NCBI GenBank assembly: GCA_033439795.1
Contig: JAUTDP010000001.1
Span: 3,286,001 to 3,350,000, forward strand
Reading direction: 5' to 3'
Source of the DNA: Sordaria brevicollis
Lineage: Eukaryota > Ascomycota > Sordariomycetes > Sordariales > Sordariaceae
Length of the DNA: 64,000 bases
The translations under genes and the position numbers were made by a program. The notes beneath the pieces were generated by a model. The model did no database searches, was not told where the DNA came from, and saw only the letters and a list, made by a program, of their open reading frames with translations. Of the stretch, positions 13,516-22,801 are shown one piece after another. Numbering within the stretch: the first letter of the stretch is position 1; each line of letters opens with the position of its first letter.

Positions 13516-13707
13516 ATCCCTTTAACGGTGCAAATTTATCATTTTGGCCAAGACAGTCTTTCAACCAGTCGGGTAGCTTGAAAAAGTCCACAGCTACTTC
13601 TTGGCTGGAAAGATACTCTTTGCTCAAAGAAGATTGGCGCTTGAAGCAAGTACTTTAAGTACGCCAAGGTCTTGGCCAGAATGATAAATTTGCACCGCTA
13701 ATGGGAT
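13516..13707. repeat. 192-bp inverted repeat with 39-bp arms
   Basis: The left arm 13516-13554 and the right arm 13669-13707 are reverse complements with three or four mismatches; the core is CGGTGCAAATTTATCA. The spacer is 114 bp. The mismatches look like transitions. I could not define a target-site duplication, so it may be a small foldback element or a remnant of one. Confidence 0.75.
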
Positions 13708-14176
13708 CAATGCGAAGCTCCTCCGAACCGAAAGATTTGGAAACCGCCTCGCTTTTTCCTGCTTTTGGAAACTTTCCGTCCTTGGTTTTTCTGCAAGCCC
13801 CTGAAGGGTTTGCTTTTCTTTCGGCGCCATCCCTGCGTTCGCATCGCGTGGGGGACGCTACGAACGGGGGATTGCTGCCGCTCCCTAGCTTCTGTGCTCA
13901 TGCAGGTACGGTTTGATGCTGGTGTGTTATAAAGATACTTCTATAACACAAAAACAAGACTTATCTCGGTCCCTCTGAAAACCACCAGCGAAAGGAGCCT
14001 CTGTTTTTTTTTTCTTTTTTTTAAGAAAGGGATTGACAGTATTTGAAAACCCGTTGTACGTATTTTTGAAAAAGCATAATTCGCTTCTTACAGGCACGTT
14101 CAAAGCAAAATTACGTCTTGTTCTTTGGACGAAACGCAATGTAATAGTTGGAAAGACACAGGGAAACGCTAGCTTG

Positions 14177-14705
14177 GGGCGCGTTCCAGTTTTTCAACCG
14201 TTAATTTGTTCGGTTGATCCGAATATAAACTAAAATTATAGTAGAGTAGGGGTTGCTATTTGTACCTTTACTAAGACTTTACTTTGTAGGGTTGGACTCT
14301 TTACTTTAGAATAGTTAATTTTTAAGGTTTTTGAAAAAGGTAAAGAATGGCCTTATTAAAAAGAAGTATTTGAGAGCTTTCAGGAAATGGTCTTCTTTTT
14401 TCATTTTAATAGAAATTGAGCGTAGTATTATTAATTAATAGTAAAAAAGCAGCAAAATGTTGTGTTTTTGGATCAACGGATTTTGGTATTTCCTATACGC
14501 CTTTATACGCGTTGATTGGCTATATACCTTTAAAAATTATAACCGAAAGGATTACTAAAGGCTTATATATCGGGGTATTTTTTAACCTCTTTTGGGCTAA
14601 ATATAATATAATCAACCGTATATTCACTGTAAATAAACCGTATAATAACGGTAGGGTTTATTTATATGGGAAATAGATTAACGGTTGGAAAATTGGAACG
14701 CGCCC
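14177..14705. mobile_element. MITE-like element with 29-bp terminal inverted repeats
   Basis: The terminal repeats are 14177-14205 (beginning GGGCGCGTTCCAG) and 14677-14705 (ending GGAACGCGCCC). They match with about three mismatches. Each end is flanked by TTG (14174-14176 and 14706-14708), a possible 3-bp target duplication. The 529-bp interior is AT-rich, partly RIP-like and has no transposase. This fits a non-autonomous DNA transposon. The superfamily is uncertain, though a 3-bp duplication would suit PIF/Harbinger. Confidence 0.65.
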
Positions 14706-15808
14706 TTGAAGTCTCAAGCTAACAATTAAACCAGTAGTGGACTGGACAACATGATCCTCAGGGCATCTTTTCTGCATGTACAAAACATGGATAGCAATCC
14801 ATCGATCCGTTTAACATCAGTGCACTGCATGAAAGAAGCTCATGAGCGAGGTTGCTGTTGGATGTTGGCCGTGGACTGTTGGCGTTGTCAGGGCTGTTCT
14901 GTTGCTATTTACAGACAGAATTCTCGAAGTGTCTGTGCGGTTGCAGCTCTTAAATCTCTTAATCTCATTTCCAGCTCATTATGAAGAAAATTTACATGCG
15001 AATTTCAACCCTGTCTGATCATATGTGCGCTGCTTTCTTGTGATAGACGTCTGAGAACTGCCCTTGGGTATAGGAAGGCCGTGCTCGCCCTAGGGTATCA
15101 CGACCGTGAGTGATGAAACGGCCCGGATCGGGCTGTGGGTGACGGGAGGTCGGGTGGCTGCACCTGCCCTATGTGTCACCTGAGATTCCGGTGGCTTGCG
15201 GCATGCCTCCAGCGCGTTACTGCCCTGATTAGCGCGTTTGACTTCGGGGCCCCGACTTGGCGTCCGGCCAACGGGTTAATGACAACCGTTCACGATTTGC
15301 AAGACAACACGGAGAAGGTTTCCGGATCCAAAGAACGGCACGGTGATTGGAGCTCTTTGGTCTTCAAGACAGATATTTGACATTTTCGCTCGTTTTGCAA
15401 GTCCTTGAGGCCCTTAGGCTGCCGTTAGCAAACTGCCTGGGAGAACCTCCACGCTTCTGTTTACACCCGTCGTTGGCGACAGCTGTCAATTCGCAACAGC
15501 TAGTCGAACCGCATCACGGACTCGAGTATTCTTTGGAATCCAATCACCACATCGCATCATTTGTCGCGTTTGAAAGGTTATCGGCAAAACTAAATCTCAT
15601 CAGCAACCGCTGGATTCCGGGCGCCAGGTCCTTTGCCAGATACGACCTCAGAGAGTAGGTGAAAAGAGAAGACGGACCAGGACTAAATTTATTGTATTTC
15701 ACTACGGCTTGTGGAATTACGATCGCGACGGATTCTTTTGAAAAGTGAAGACAAGAAGTGTTCAACACATTGAGAACTAACACCACCTCGTCGTATCAGC
15801 ACATCAAC

Positions 15809-18697
15809 ATGTCAAGCGCCGAATATCACAAGGTGAACGCCACCGCTTCTACTGGTGAGCATGTTTCCGGCGACTCTGTTCCTGGTGATTCACCTTCACC
15901 AGATGCCAAACCACAAGGCGGATCATGGATTGCCCGTCACTTTCCCTTCATCAAGACGAAGAAGGGTGTTGCCATAACCGTGGTGGTTATCCTCCTCATC
16001 ATTGGTGGAGGTCTAGCTGGACTTGCGGCTCTACCAAAGAAAGGAAGTAAAGGCACAGCTGGGCAGGGGGGTGGTTCAAACGACCCAGAATATTCAATCA
16101 CCCATGACGAACATTTCTACGGCCAGTCGCCACCGGTATATCCTTCACGTACGTCTGCTCAGAGGTCTCCAGATTTGGATCCGTTGATGAGAGGACAAGA
16201 CTGACTTGCCCACACAGCAAACATGACCGGTACTGGAGCTTGGGCGGACTCGTTCAAGAAGGCCAGAGACATGGTCGGCCGCATGACGCTTGATGAAAAG
16301 GTACAAATGCCAGCTGCTGAGATGCTAATGTTTATATCTGCAGAGGGAACCACGTTTCTGACATTTTCATCACCATGCAGGTCTACTTGACAACAGGTTC
16401 CTCGTCTAACACCAGTTGCTCCGGTTTTATCCGGCCTATCTCACGCTTGGGCTTCCCCGGAATGTGCCTGAGTGACGCTGGGAACGGTCTGCGGAACACC
16501 GATTTTGTCAGCAGTTGGCCAAGTGGTCTTCATGTTGGTGCTAGCTGGAACAAGTCGCTCGCTCACCAGCGAGGCACCGGTATGGGCAACGAGTTTAGGA
16601 AAAAGGGAGTAAATATCCTTCTTGGACCCGTTGTTGGACCTATGGGCCGTGTTGTATTGAGCGGTCGTAATTGGGAAGGTCTGTCCACTCCCCGTTGGTC
16701 ATTCCGATGTTGAGCTGCATTCTGACATCCGTGGACTAGGTTTCTCTCCCGACCCATATCTATCAGGGGCTCTAGTGTATGAAACTGTTCAGGCAGTTCA
16801 GGACATTGGTGTTATAACGAGTGTCAAGGTAAGTTAACGTCCCCCTATCTAAGCCGTGGCCAGTCCGCTAACATGACAGTAGCATTACATCGCGAACGAG
16901 CAAGAGTCAAACCGGATGCCTGCCAACGGCATGGAATCCGTATCATCAAATATCGACGACAAGACGATGCATGAGTACTATCTCTGGCCTTTCCAGGATT
17001 CACTCCGCGCCGGTACAGGAAATATCATGTGTTCGTATAACCGGCTGAACAACTCATATGGCTGCGCAAACAGCAAGTCTCTCAATGGCTTGCTTAAGAC
17101 AGAACTTGGATTTGAGGGTTTTGTGGTCTCTGATTGGGGTGCTCAGCACGCCGGTGTTGCCACAGCTTTGGCAGGCATGGACATGACGATGCCAGGAGGC
17201 GATGACTACTGGGGAACAAAGCTTGTGGACGCCGTCAAGAATGGTTCAGTTCCTGAATCTCGAGTGGACGACATGGCAACTAGAATCCTTGCTTCATGGT
17301 ACCAGATGGGCCAGGACAAAGACTTTCCTACGCCTGGTATCGGCATGGCCAGCGATCTCACCAAGCCTCATAACATTGTCGACGCCAGAAACTCAACGTT
17401 CCGTTCCGCACTTTTTGAGGGTGCAGTCGAAGGCCATGTCCTGGTGAAGAACACACCAAATGCGTTGCCGTTGAATAGCCCTAAGATGTTATCCGTCTTT
17501 GGATACTCCGCCAAAAACCCCGACCACAATAGCCCAACAATCGGTTCCTCTGCATGGGTATTCGGAGCGGAATCCTTCAGCTATGACGAGTTTTCCGGTG
17601 GCTTCTTCGGCAATGCCGCCGTAGGCAATACCCCCATTGCCTTCAACGGCACACTTTACTCCGGCGGTGGTTCTGGCGCTAGCTCCCAATCACTTGCCAT
17701 CTCGCCCTTCGAAGCCATCGTTAACCGCGCCTACGAAGACGGCACCGCACTCTTCTGGGACTTCCACAACGGCAACCCCGCCGTCGATCCGGCCTCGGAC
17801 GCCTGCCTCGTCATCGGCAACGCCTACGCTACGGAGGGCGCCGACCGCCCCGGTGCACGCGACGACTACACCGACGGGCTAATCAAGCACGTCGCAGACC
17901 AGTGCAACAACACCATCGTCGTCTTTCACAACGCCGGCATTCGTCTTGTCGACCAGTTCATCGACCACCCCAACGTCACCGCCCTCATCTTCGCCCACCT
18001 CCCCGGCGAAGCCTCCGGCAAGGCGCTCGTCTCGCTGCTCTACGGCGACTCAAATTTTTCTGGGAAGCTGCCCTACACCGTAGCCCGCAACGAGTCCGAC
18101 TACGCCGTGCTCGGACCCGTTCTTCCCGACGCCGGCATGTTCCGCAAGTTCCCGCAGAGCAACTTCTCCGAGGGCGCCTTTCTTGATTACCGCCACTTTG
18201 ATGCGAAGAACATCACGCCGCGGTACGAGTTTGGGTTCGGCTTGAGTTACACCACTTTCTCGTACGCTAACCTCTCTATCGAGAAAGTCGCTGATGCGAA
18301 CACGAACGAGTATCCCACCGGCGAGATCCGCGAGGGAGGCCAGGTCGACCTTTGGGATGTCCTTGTGCGTGTCAAAGCTGAGGTGATCAACAAGGGCGGC
18401 CGTGACGGGGCGGAGGTTTCGCAGCTTTATCTTGGGATTCCAAAAGATGATGAGGATGAGCGGGAGGGGGATAAAACGCCGGTGAGGCAGCTGAGGGGGT
18501 TTGACAAGGTGTTTGTGAGTGCCAATGGCGGAAAGAAGACGGTGGAGTTTGAGTTGACGAGGAGGGATCTGAGCGTATGGGATACGTTGAGGCAGAAGTG
18601 GAGGTTGAAGAAGGGGGGTGGTGGTGGGAAGAAGTACGTGGTTGAGGTTGGTGGGAGTAGTAGGGATTTACCACTTAAGGGGGCGGTGGAGATTTGA
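15809..18697 (+). CDS. GH3 beta-glucosidase, type II membrane-anchored
   Basis: This glycoside hydrolase family 3 enzyme releases terminal glucose from beta-glucosides such as cello-oligosaccharides. Five exons (15809-16148, 16218-16300, 16381-16678, 16740-16828, 16883-18697) join in frame to 874 residues, with introns of 54 to 80 bp. There is no cleavable signal peptide. A hydrophilic N-terminus of about 50 residues is followed by one membrane span at about 53-76 ([16 protein letters not shown]), so I infer that the enzyme faces the secretory lumen or the cell wall. [15 protein letters not shown] and SDW mark the catalytic domain; the Asp near residue 354 in VVSDWGAQH is the expected nucleophile. 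A fibronectin III-like domain follows at the C-terminus. Aspergillus BglE-type enzymes share this layout. The start is the first in-frame ATG. The gene converges on the HET gene with 141 bp between stop codons. Confidence 0.93.
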
Positions 18698-18838
18698 GCT
18701 TGTGAATTTGAGTAGAACTAGTAAGTAAATGTAATTCAATGCTGACGTGTTTCATAGCTTGATACTTCTTAACCTGTGATTCCACGATATATCCCGACTT
18801 GTGTCGTCCTATATTCTCAAATGTAGACTGGTCAGGTG

Positions 18839-21241
18839 CTAACAGAGACATATCTCTTTCCTTTCGTCCACGTCAAAAATCTCCCCAAAGATCATGAATT
18901 CTTCTCGCTTTGAATGTTCAGAGAACATACCCACGCGTTTGTGACGCCGCTTGTCGTTCTCGCCGTGAGTTGACTTGTCTTGCATCAGAATCAATCCCGC
19001 CGTACACAAGGTGTTGTAACTCTCATCCCATCTTATCAAGGGTATCACCAAGACCTTGTCTCCCTCTGTCGGTTCCTCATCCCACCATATATTGAGATAG
19101 TCATGCTGGAAATCACCAAACTTGACGCAGGGCAGCATCTGCTTAGTCATCGGGTGTTTTACCGGACCGGTTACTTCGCCGAACCTCGTGAAAGCCTGGA
19201 CGGTAATATTTATTTCACAGCCACCGTAATGCTGTTCTTCAAACGTCGGGCAAGAGAACCCGACTACTTGAAGCAAAGTAGTTTGAGGCTCACTTATATC
19301 GCCGGCCCAACGGAAGACTTTGAAAAACTCCTTATGCCCCTCCGTAGAAGCCCACGACCACGACGGCAAGTTTGGTCCTTTCACACGTCGCTCAGAAACC
19401 GGGGCAAATCTACCCCATCGCCAGAGTAGGTCAAAAGGCCAAGATTCCATCCAGGTTCCAGCAACGTAGGTCAAACCGCGACGCGTCTTTACAGCCTTGA
19501 CGATGCCGGCAAGTGCTATGAATCTGTCCGATGCGTATGTCAAGCCGGCTTCTGTGTAATCCTCTATGATTCGATGCCAGAAAGTCATAAACTGAGGATC
19601 CACCTCAGTCTTGTTGCCTATTTTATCGGATAGTCCCTTGATAAGGACGCACTCCATCTTGAAGTGATTGTTCTTCATCTCCTTAACCTCACCATCAACA
19701 GTTACATGTTTCCGAGGAACTGAATCCGGGTAATCTTCTAGATTATGAGGGGAGTAACAGAGCGCCAGGAATTGTGCTCTAGAGGTATCAGCCGAATCAC
19801 AAAACGGTTTGCGATCAATAAGGCGACTCTCAGACAACGTGCGGCAGCGGCACTCCCAATACAGCTGTTCGGCGCCAAAGTACAGTATTCGGGGCGCTAA
19901 GAATCTTTCTTGAAAAACCCAGGCCCGCGAGAGCAAGGGAGATGTTTGTAGAGAGATTGGTAGTCTGGTGTACTGTGTGGCTTCGACGTATATGGCCTCG
20001 TCCTTATTCAACTGGGCAATCTTGCAAGAGATATACTCCAACGGGTTGCGGCTTGTGAAACAGAAGTCGACCGGGGAGCGTGTATCCTGTGGAGATTCTG
20101 AGTCGTTCCCGAGTCCCAGCGCAGCAATGTTGCATGAGGAGTTGCTATAGACATCACACATGGTGACAGCTTCTCTCTGAAAGTCGGTGGTATCAGAAGG
20201 GTCTTGGATGATACACAATGAATCAATCCAGATATACCGATAGCCCAATCGTCTTGTAATTCTCATGGCCTCCTGGAACGTCTGGGGAAGTTGCCCATAG
20301 GGTATGCATTGCTGAAGCCGCTCAATGTTGTCAGAAGACAGCTGGATTGTTACTCCCGGTCCTCGGACTGTTGCCGCCCATACATGACTGAGAGTACAGT
20401 ATTGAATATCGGCCAAAGATGCGGAGGCAGGTGTGATGATGAGACGTGGAACGAACTGCCTGTCTACCTCGTTGATTTCGACAAGTCTCGTGGGCAGCTT
20501 GCCATTAACACCCAAAGATATCCGGTTGCATTCGTTATGGCACGCGAGGCAATCATCCAGCCAGGCTTTAGCCAGATCTAGAGCATCAGATGAGCCAGTT
20601 GAAGTCGGATAGTACTCCTGGCTTGATGCGGGCTGAGGGGAGATCATATCCCTATCTGTGGAAGAACTCGAGTCAAAAAGTGTGAAGGGATTCGTGAAGG
20701 ACGTCGGAACTGTACCATGTTGCTTGATGATGGAGAACCGCGCGAATACACAGACCGGAACATCTAAATCTTTCCCGCGTCTCAGACATTTTGCAAGTTC
20801 TGAATAGTCGTTGGGACTTATTTGGCTCTCACAATAATCCTCCGCGAATACCTGCTCGTCGTTTATCTCCATTATTATGAAGGTCATTTGGACAGGCGGA
20901 GCCATGATACCTGACCCAGGGCTTTGCAGCTCAACGAATACAGCTCCGGGAACGTCCGCCATTTTGGAGAAGCCAAGGTCTTTATGCCAGTTGTGACCCC
21001 GGGCCTCTTTGCGTAATAAGGTACAGATATGACAACCACTGGCGGCTCCGTCAAGCAACCCTTTGATATTCCAACTGTGGTAGAAATCCTCTCTTTCAGT
21101 GGGTGCAGGTTCATCTTCGTGGCAATTTGGATTGCTGAACCACGAGATCAGTTGCGATTCCCTTCTGATGCGAGCACATGCTTCGCAAAGGACATGTGCC
21201 CTAACGCCAGGTGGCTCGTCGTTGGTTGTATGTGTGTCCAT
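18839..21241 (-). CDS. HET-domain protein (heterokaryon incompatibility family)
   Basis: This is a single-exon gene of 800 residues. The N-terminus has two Cys pairs typical of the family (CEAC near residue 20, CHIC near 70). The HET domain begins with YCTLSHVW at about 281-288, continues with GYRYIWIDSLCIIQD at 333-347 and ends near RAWVFQER at about 439-446. HET proteins act in non-self recognition and can trigger cell death when incompatible hyphae fuse; many paralogues have no assigned partner, so this role is inferred from the family. The canonical SHxWG reads SHVWA here. The C-terminal 350 residues match no domain I recognise. The frame extends 16 codons upstream, but only from a TTG, so the ATG at 21241 is taken as the start. 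Confidence 0.92.
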   Translation of the reverse strand: MDTHTTNDEPPGVRAHVLCEACARIRRESQLISWFSNPNCHEDEPAPTEREDFYHSWNIKGLLDGAASGCHICTLLRKEARGHNWHKDLGFSKMADVPGAVFVELQSPGSGIMAPPVQMTFIIMEINDEQVFAEDYCESQISPNDYSELAKCLRRGKDLDVPVCVFARFSIIKQHGTVPTSFTNPFTLFDSSSSTDRDMISPQPASSQEYYPTSTGSSDALDLAKAWLDDCLACHNECNRISLGVNGKLPTRLVEINEVDRQFVPRLIITPASASLADIQYCTLSHVWAATVRGPGVTIQLSSDNIERLQQCIPYGQLPQTFQEAMRITRRLGYRYIWIDSLCIIQDPSDTTDFQREAVTMCDVYSNSSCNIAALGLGNDSESPQDTRSPVDFCFTSRNPLEYISCKIAQLNKDEAIYVEATQYTRLPISLQTSPLLSRAWVFQERFLAPRILYFGAEQLYWECRCRTLSESRLIDRKPFCDSADTSRAQFLALCYSPHNLEDYPDSVPRKHVTVDGEVKEMKNNHFKMECVLIKGLSDKIGNKTEVDPQFMTFWHRIIEDYTEAGLTYASDRFIALAGIVKAVKTRRGLTYVAGTWMESWPFDLLWRWGRFAPVSERRVKGPNLPSWSWASTEGHKEFFKVFRWAGDISEPQTTLLQVVGFSCPTFEEQHYGGCEINITVQAFTRFGEVTGPVKHPMTKQMLPCVKFGDFQHDYLNIWWDEEPTEGDKVLVIPLIRWDESYNTLCTAGLILMQDKSTHGENDKRRHKRVGMFSEHSKREEFMIFGEIFDVDERKEICLC

Positions 21242-21540
21242 GCTCCAAACCAATTTCAATTTGTGTTGAAGAAAAGGCGATGACGGCAATTGAACTTCAA
21301 TTCTGTATGATGATGGAGAAAGACGAACTGAGGAACCTGAAACAACATTGGCGGAGAGAAGCTGCGATCTACAGCCAAGTGCTGCCTAATTGACGAAAAT
21401 GATACCGACACCACCACGCGCTGCTTACTCAAGCATATGGAAGCAGGAATTAAGGCTAACGTGATTGAATTTAACCACTACAGCATCAAAACCGAAAAGA
21501 TGAGCAAACAGCTATCAGAAGTATGAAAAGAAGGAAATTA

Positions 21541-21572
21541 CAAAGGAAAAAAATAAGGAAAAAAAAGAAAAA
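21541..21572 (-). terminator. Pol III terminator of the 5S gene
   Basis: Read on the minus strand, the 5S coding region runs straight into T6-C-T6 and further T-runs (21541-21573). Oligo-T on the non-template strand is the standard RNA polymerase III stop signal. Confidence 0.85.
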
Positions 21573-21691
21573 ACATACAACACCAGGGATTCGCTGGTCG
21601 TCACCGACCCAACTACTAGTCTGGCCCTCACTGGCTTATCTATGGGAGAGCGGACGGGATCCCGAGTTTTCCAGTGGGTATGGTCGTATGT
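21573..21691 (-). rRNA. 5S ribosomal RNA
   Basis: The minus strand matches the Neurospora crassa 5S rRNA as I know it, beginning ACATACGACCATACCCACTG and ending near GGTGTTGTATGT. The length is about 119 nt. The two ends pair to form helix I (ACATACG with the 3' TGTATGT). Neurospora 5S genes are scattered singly through the genome rather than placed in tandem arrays, which fits this solitary copy between protein genes. Transcription is by RNA polymerase III using internal elements. I see no RIP-type damage, so the gene looks functional. The exact 3' end is uncertain by one or two bases. Confidence 0.97.
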
Positions 21692-21716
21692 GGTTGTCTT
21701 GTGCCAATCCTAACAT

Positions 21717-21720
21717 CATA
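21717..21720 (-). promoter_or_regulatory. TATA-like element upstream of the 5S gene
   Basis: Counting from the 5' end of the 5S RNA, the minus strand reads TATG at positions -29 to -26. Neurospora 5S genes are known to need a TATA element at about this place. The match is three of four bases, so this is tentative. Confidence 0.5.
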
Positions 21721-22205
21721 AACCAAAACTAAAAGTCATTTCACTGTACACCGAAACTTGCCTTCCAATTTGGGGATTCGAAACCTCTGGACCGGTTTTA
21801 ATCCCAAAAATAATATGACAACCCATGGATCTCAACGAAAATACTGGAAGTGTACATTTCGTACTCAGTAGGTATTTACTTATTTGGTTTCCCAAACAAG
21901 TCTTGGAAAGATGCATCGCCAGTGTCCGTCATGCTTACCGCTTCCAAGGCGTGCAGCCAAGGTTTTAACTCGGGTGTAGTCACAAAGGGTACATCTCATG
22001 TATGCTAGTCAAGAAACGAGTGAATTGAACACCACACGATAAAGAAGTTATCTTGTCCCTGTTGAAGGAACTTCGCGACTCCGTCCAATCATTCTCAAAC
22101 CTCGATTCCCTGTTGCGATACCCAAAGGACAGAAGGACACAAAACCGTGGGGCCCACACGAAAACTTGCGCCTACACCCAGTCCTCCAAATCTGCGACGG
22201 ACAGC

Positions 22206-22801
22206 TTAGAAGGTGTGCAAATAGTCGCCAATGTAAGCCTTAGCAAGGTTGGCAACAGAGGAGGCGGTGCCGCTCAGACCGAAGCTGCCGAGGACCTTTT
22301 CGGCGGCACCCTCGCCCGATTTGGCGAGGGTCGACAGGACGGCGGTCTCGATGAAGCGGTGCTGGTACGGCTTGCGCTCCTTGTCGTGGAAGACAACGAA
22401 GCGGTTCTCGCCCGCGGAGTTCTTCTGGCCGTACTGGAGCTTGTCGTCGACTTTGAGCTTGTAGCCCTCTGATATCATCGTTGGTTAGCCTTTGGGAAGT
22501 TCTTCTCTAAAAAGATGTTGTGGGAAGAAAGGGAAACAAAAGGAGACATACCGCCCGGAAGCTCAGTGCCCACTTTGCTGATGTGGTTGGGGTTGCTAGC
22601 GGTTGAGCTCTTGTAGAACTCGGCGGCGATGAAGAAAGGCACCGTCTCGTTGGTGGTGGTGTTGTATGCATCGACGCGGTAGTAGGAGGCTTGGCGGTCC
22701 ACGAAGTTCTGCTGCCACTTGACGGTGATGGGAGCCCCAAGGGCTCCGCCGTCAAAGAGGTCGATGAGGAGCTCGTGGCCAGCTTCGACGGGAGAAGGCA
22801 T
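22206..22801 (-). CDS. hypothetical protein, 170 residues
   Basis: Two exons (22552-22801 and 22206-22468 on the minus strand) join across an 83-bp intron (GTATGT..ATCAG) to give 170 residues. The intron is supported by the continuous frame ...TELPGEGYKLKV.... There is no signal peptide, no membrane span and no motif I recognise. The first two thirds look beta-rich with alternating polar and hydrophobic residues and several aromatics. The last 45 residues are Ala/Gly/Ser-rich and probably helical, ending DYLHTF. Codon use resembles the neighbouring genes. The start was chosen as the first Met after a TATA-like box about 150 bp upstream; the frame extends further upstream but without protein-like character. 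It is probably a lineage-restricted fungal protein. Confidence 0.75.

Larger units (their letters stand above)
13191..15808. other. non-coding DNA between the RIP block and the beta-glucosidase gene
   Basis: Base composition returns to normal here. The stretch holds a hairpin repeat (13516-13707), a small perfect 8-bp stem at 13923-13948 (GTGTTATA..TATAACAC) and a MITE-like element (14177-14705). The last kilobase presumably includes the promoter and leader of the downstream gene. I found no convincing coding region; the short open frames overlap on both strands and none resembles a known protein. Confidence 0.6.
21242..22205. other. intergenic DNA holding the 5S rRNA gene
   Basis: Apart from the 5S gene (21573-21691), its T-rich terminator and its TATA-like element, nothing is recognisable. 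Short open frames here are not protein-like. Confidence 0.6.

Noticed and set aside
18839..21289. longer HET protein starting 16 codons upstream
   Set aside because: The upstream start codon is TTG; the first ATG in frame is at 21241.
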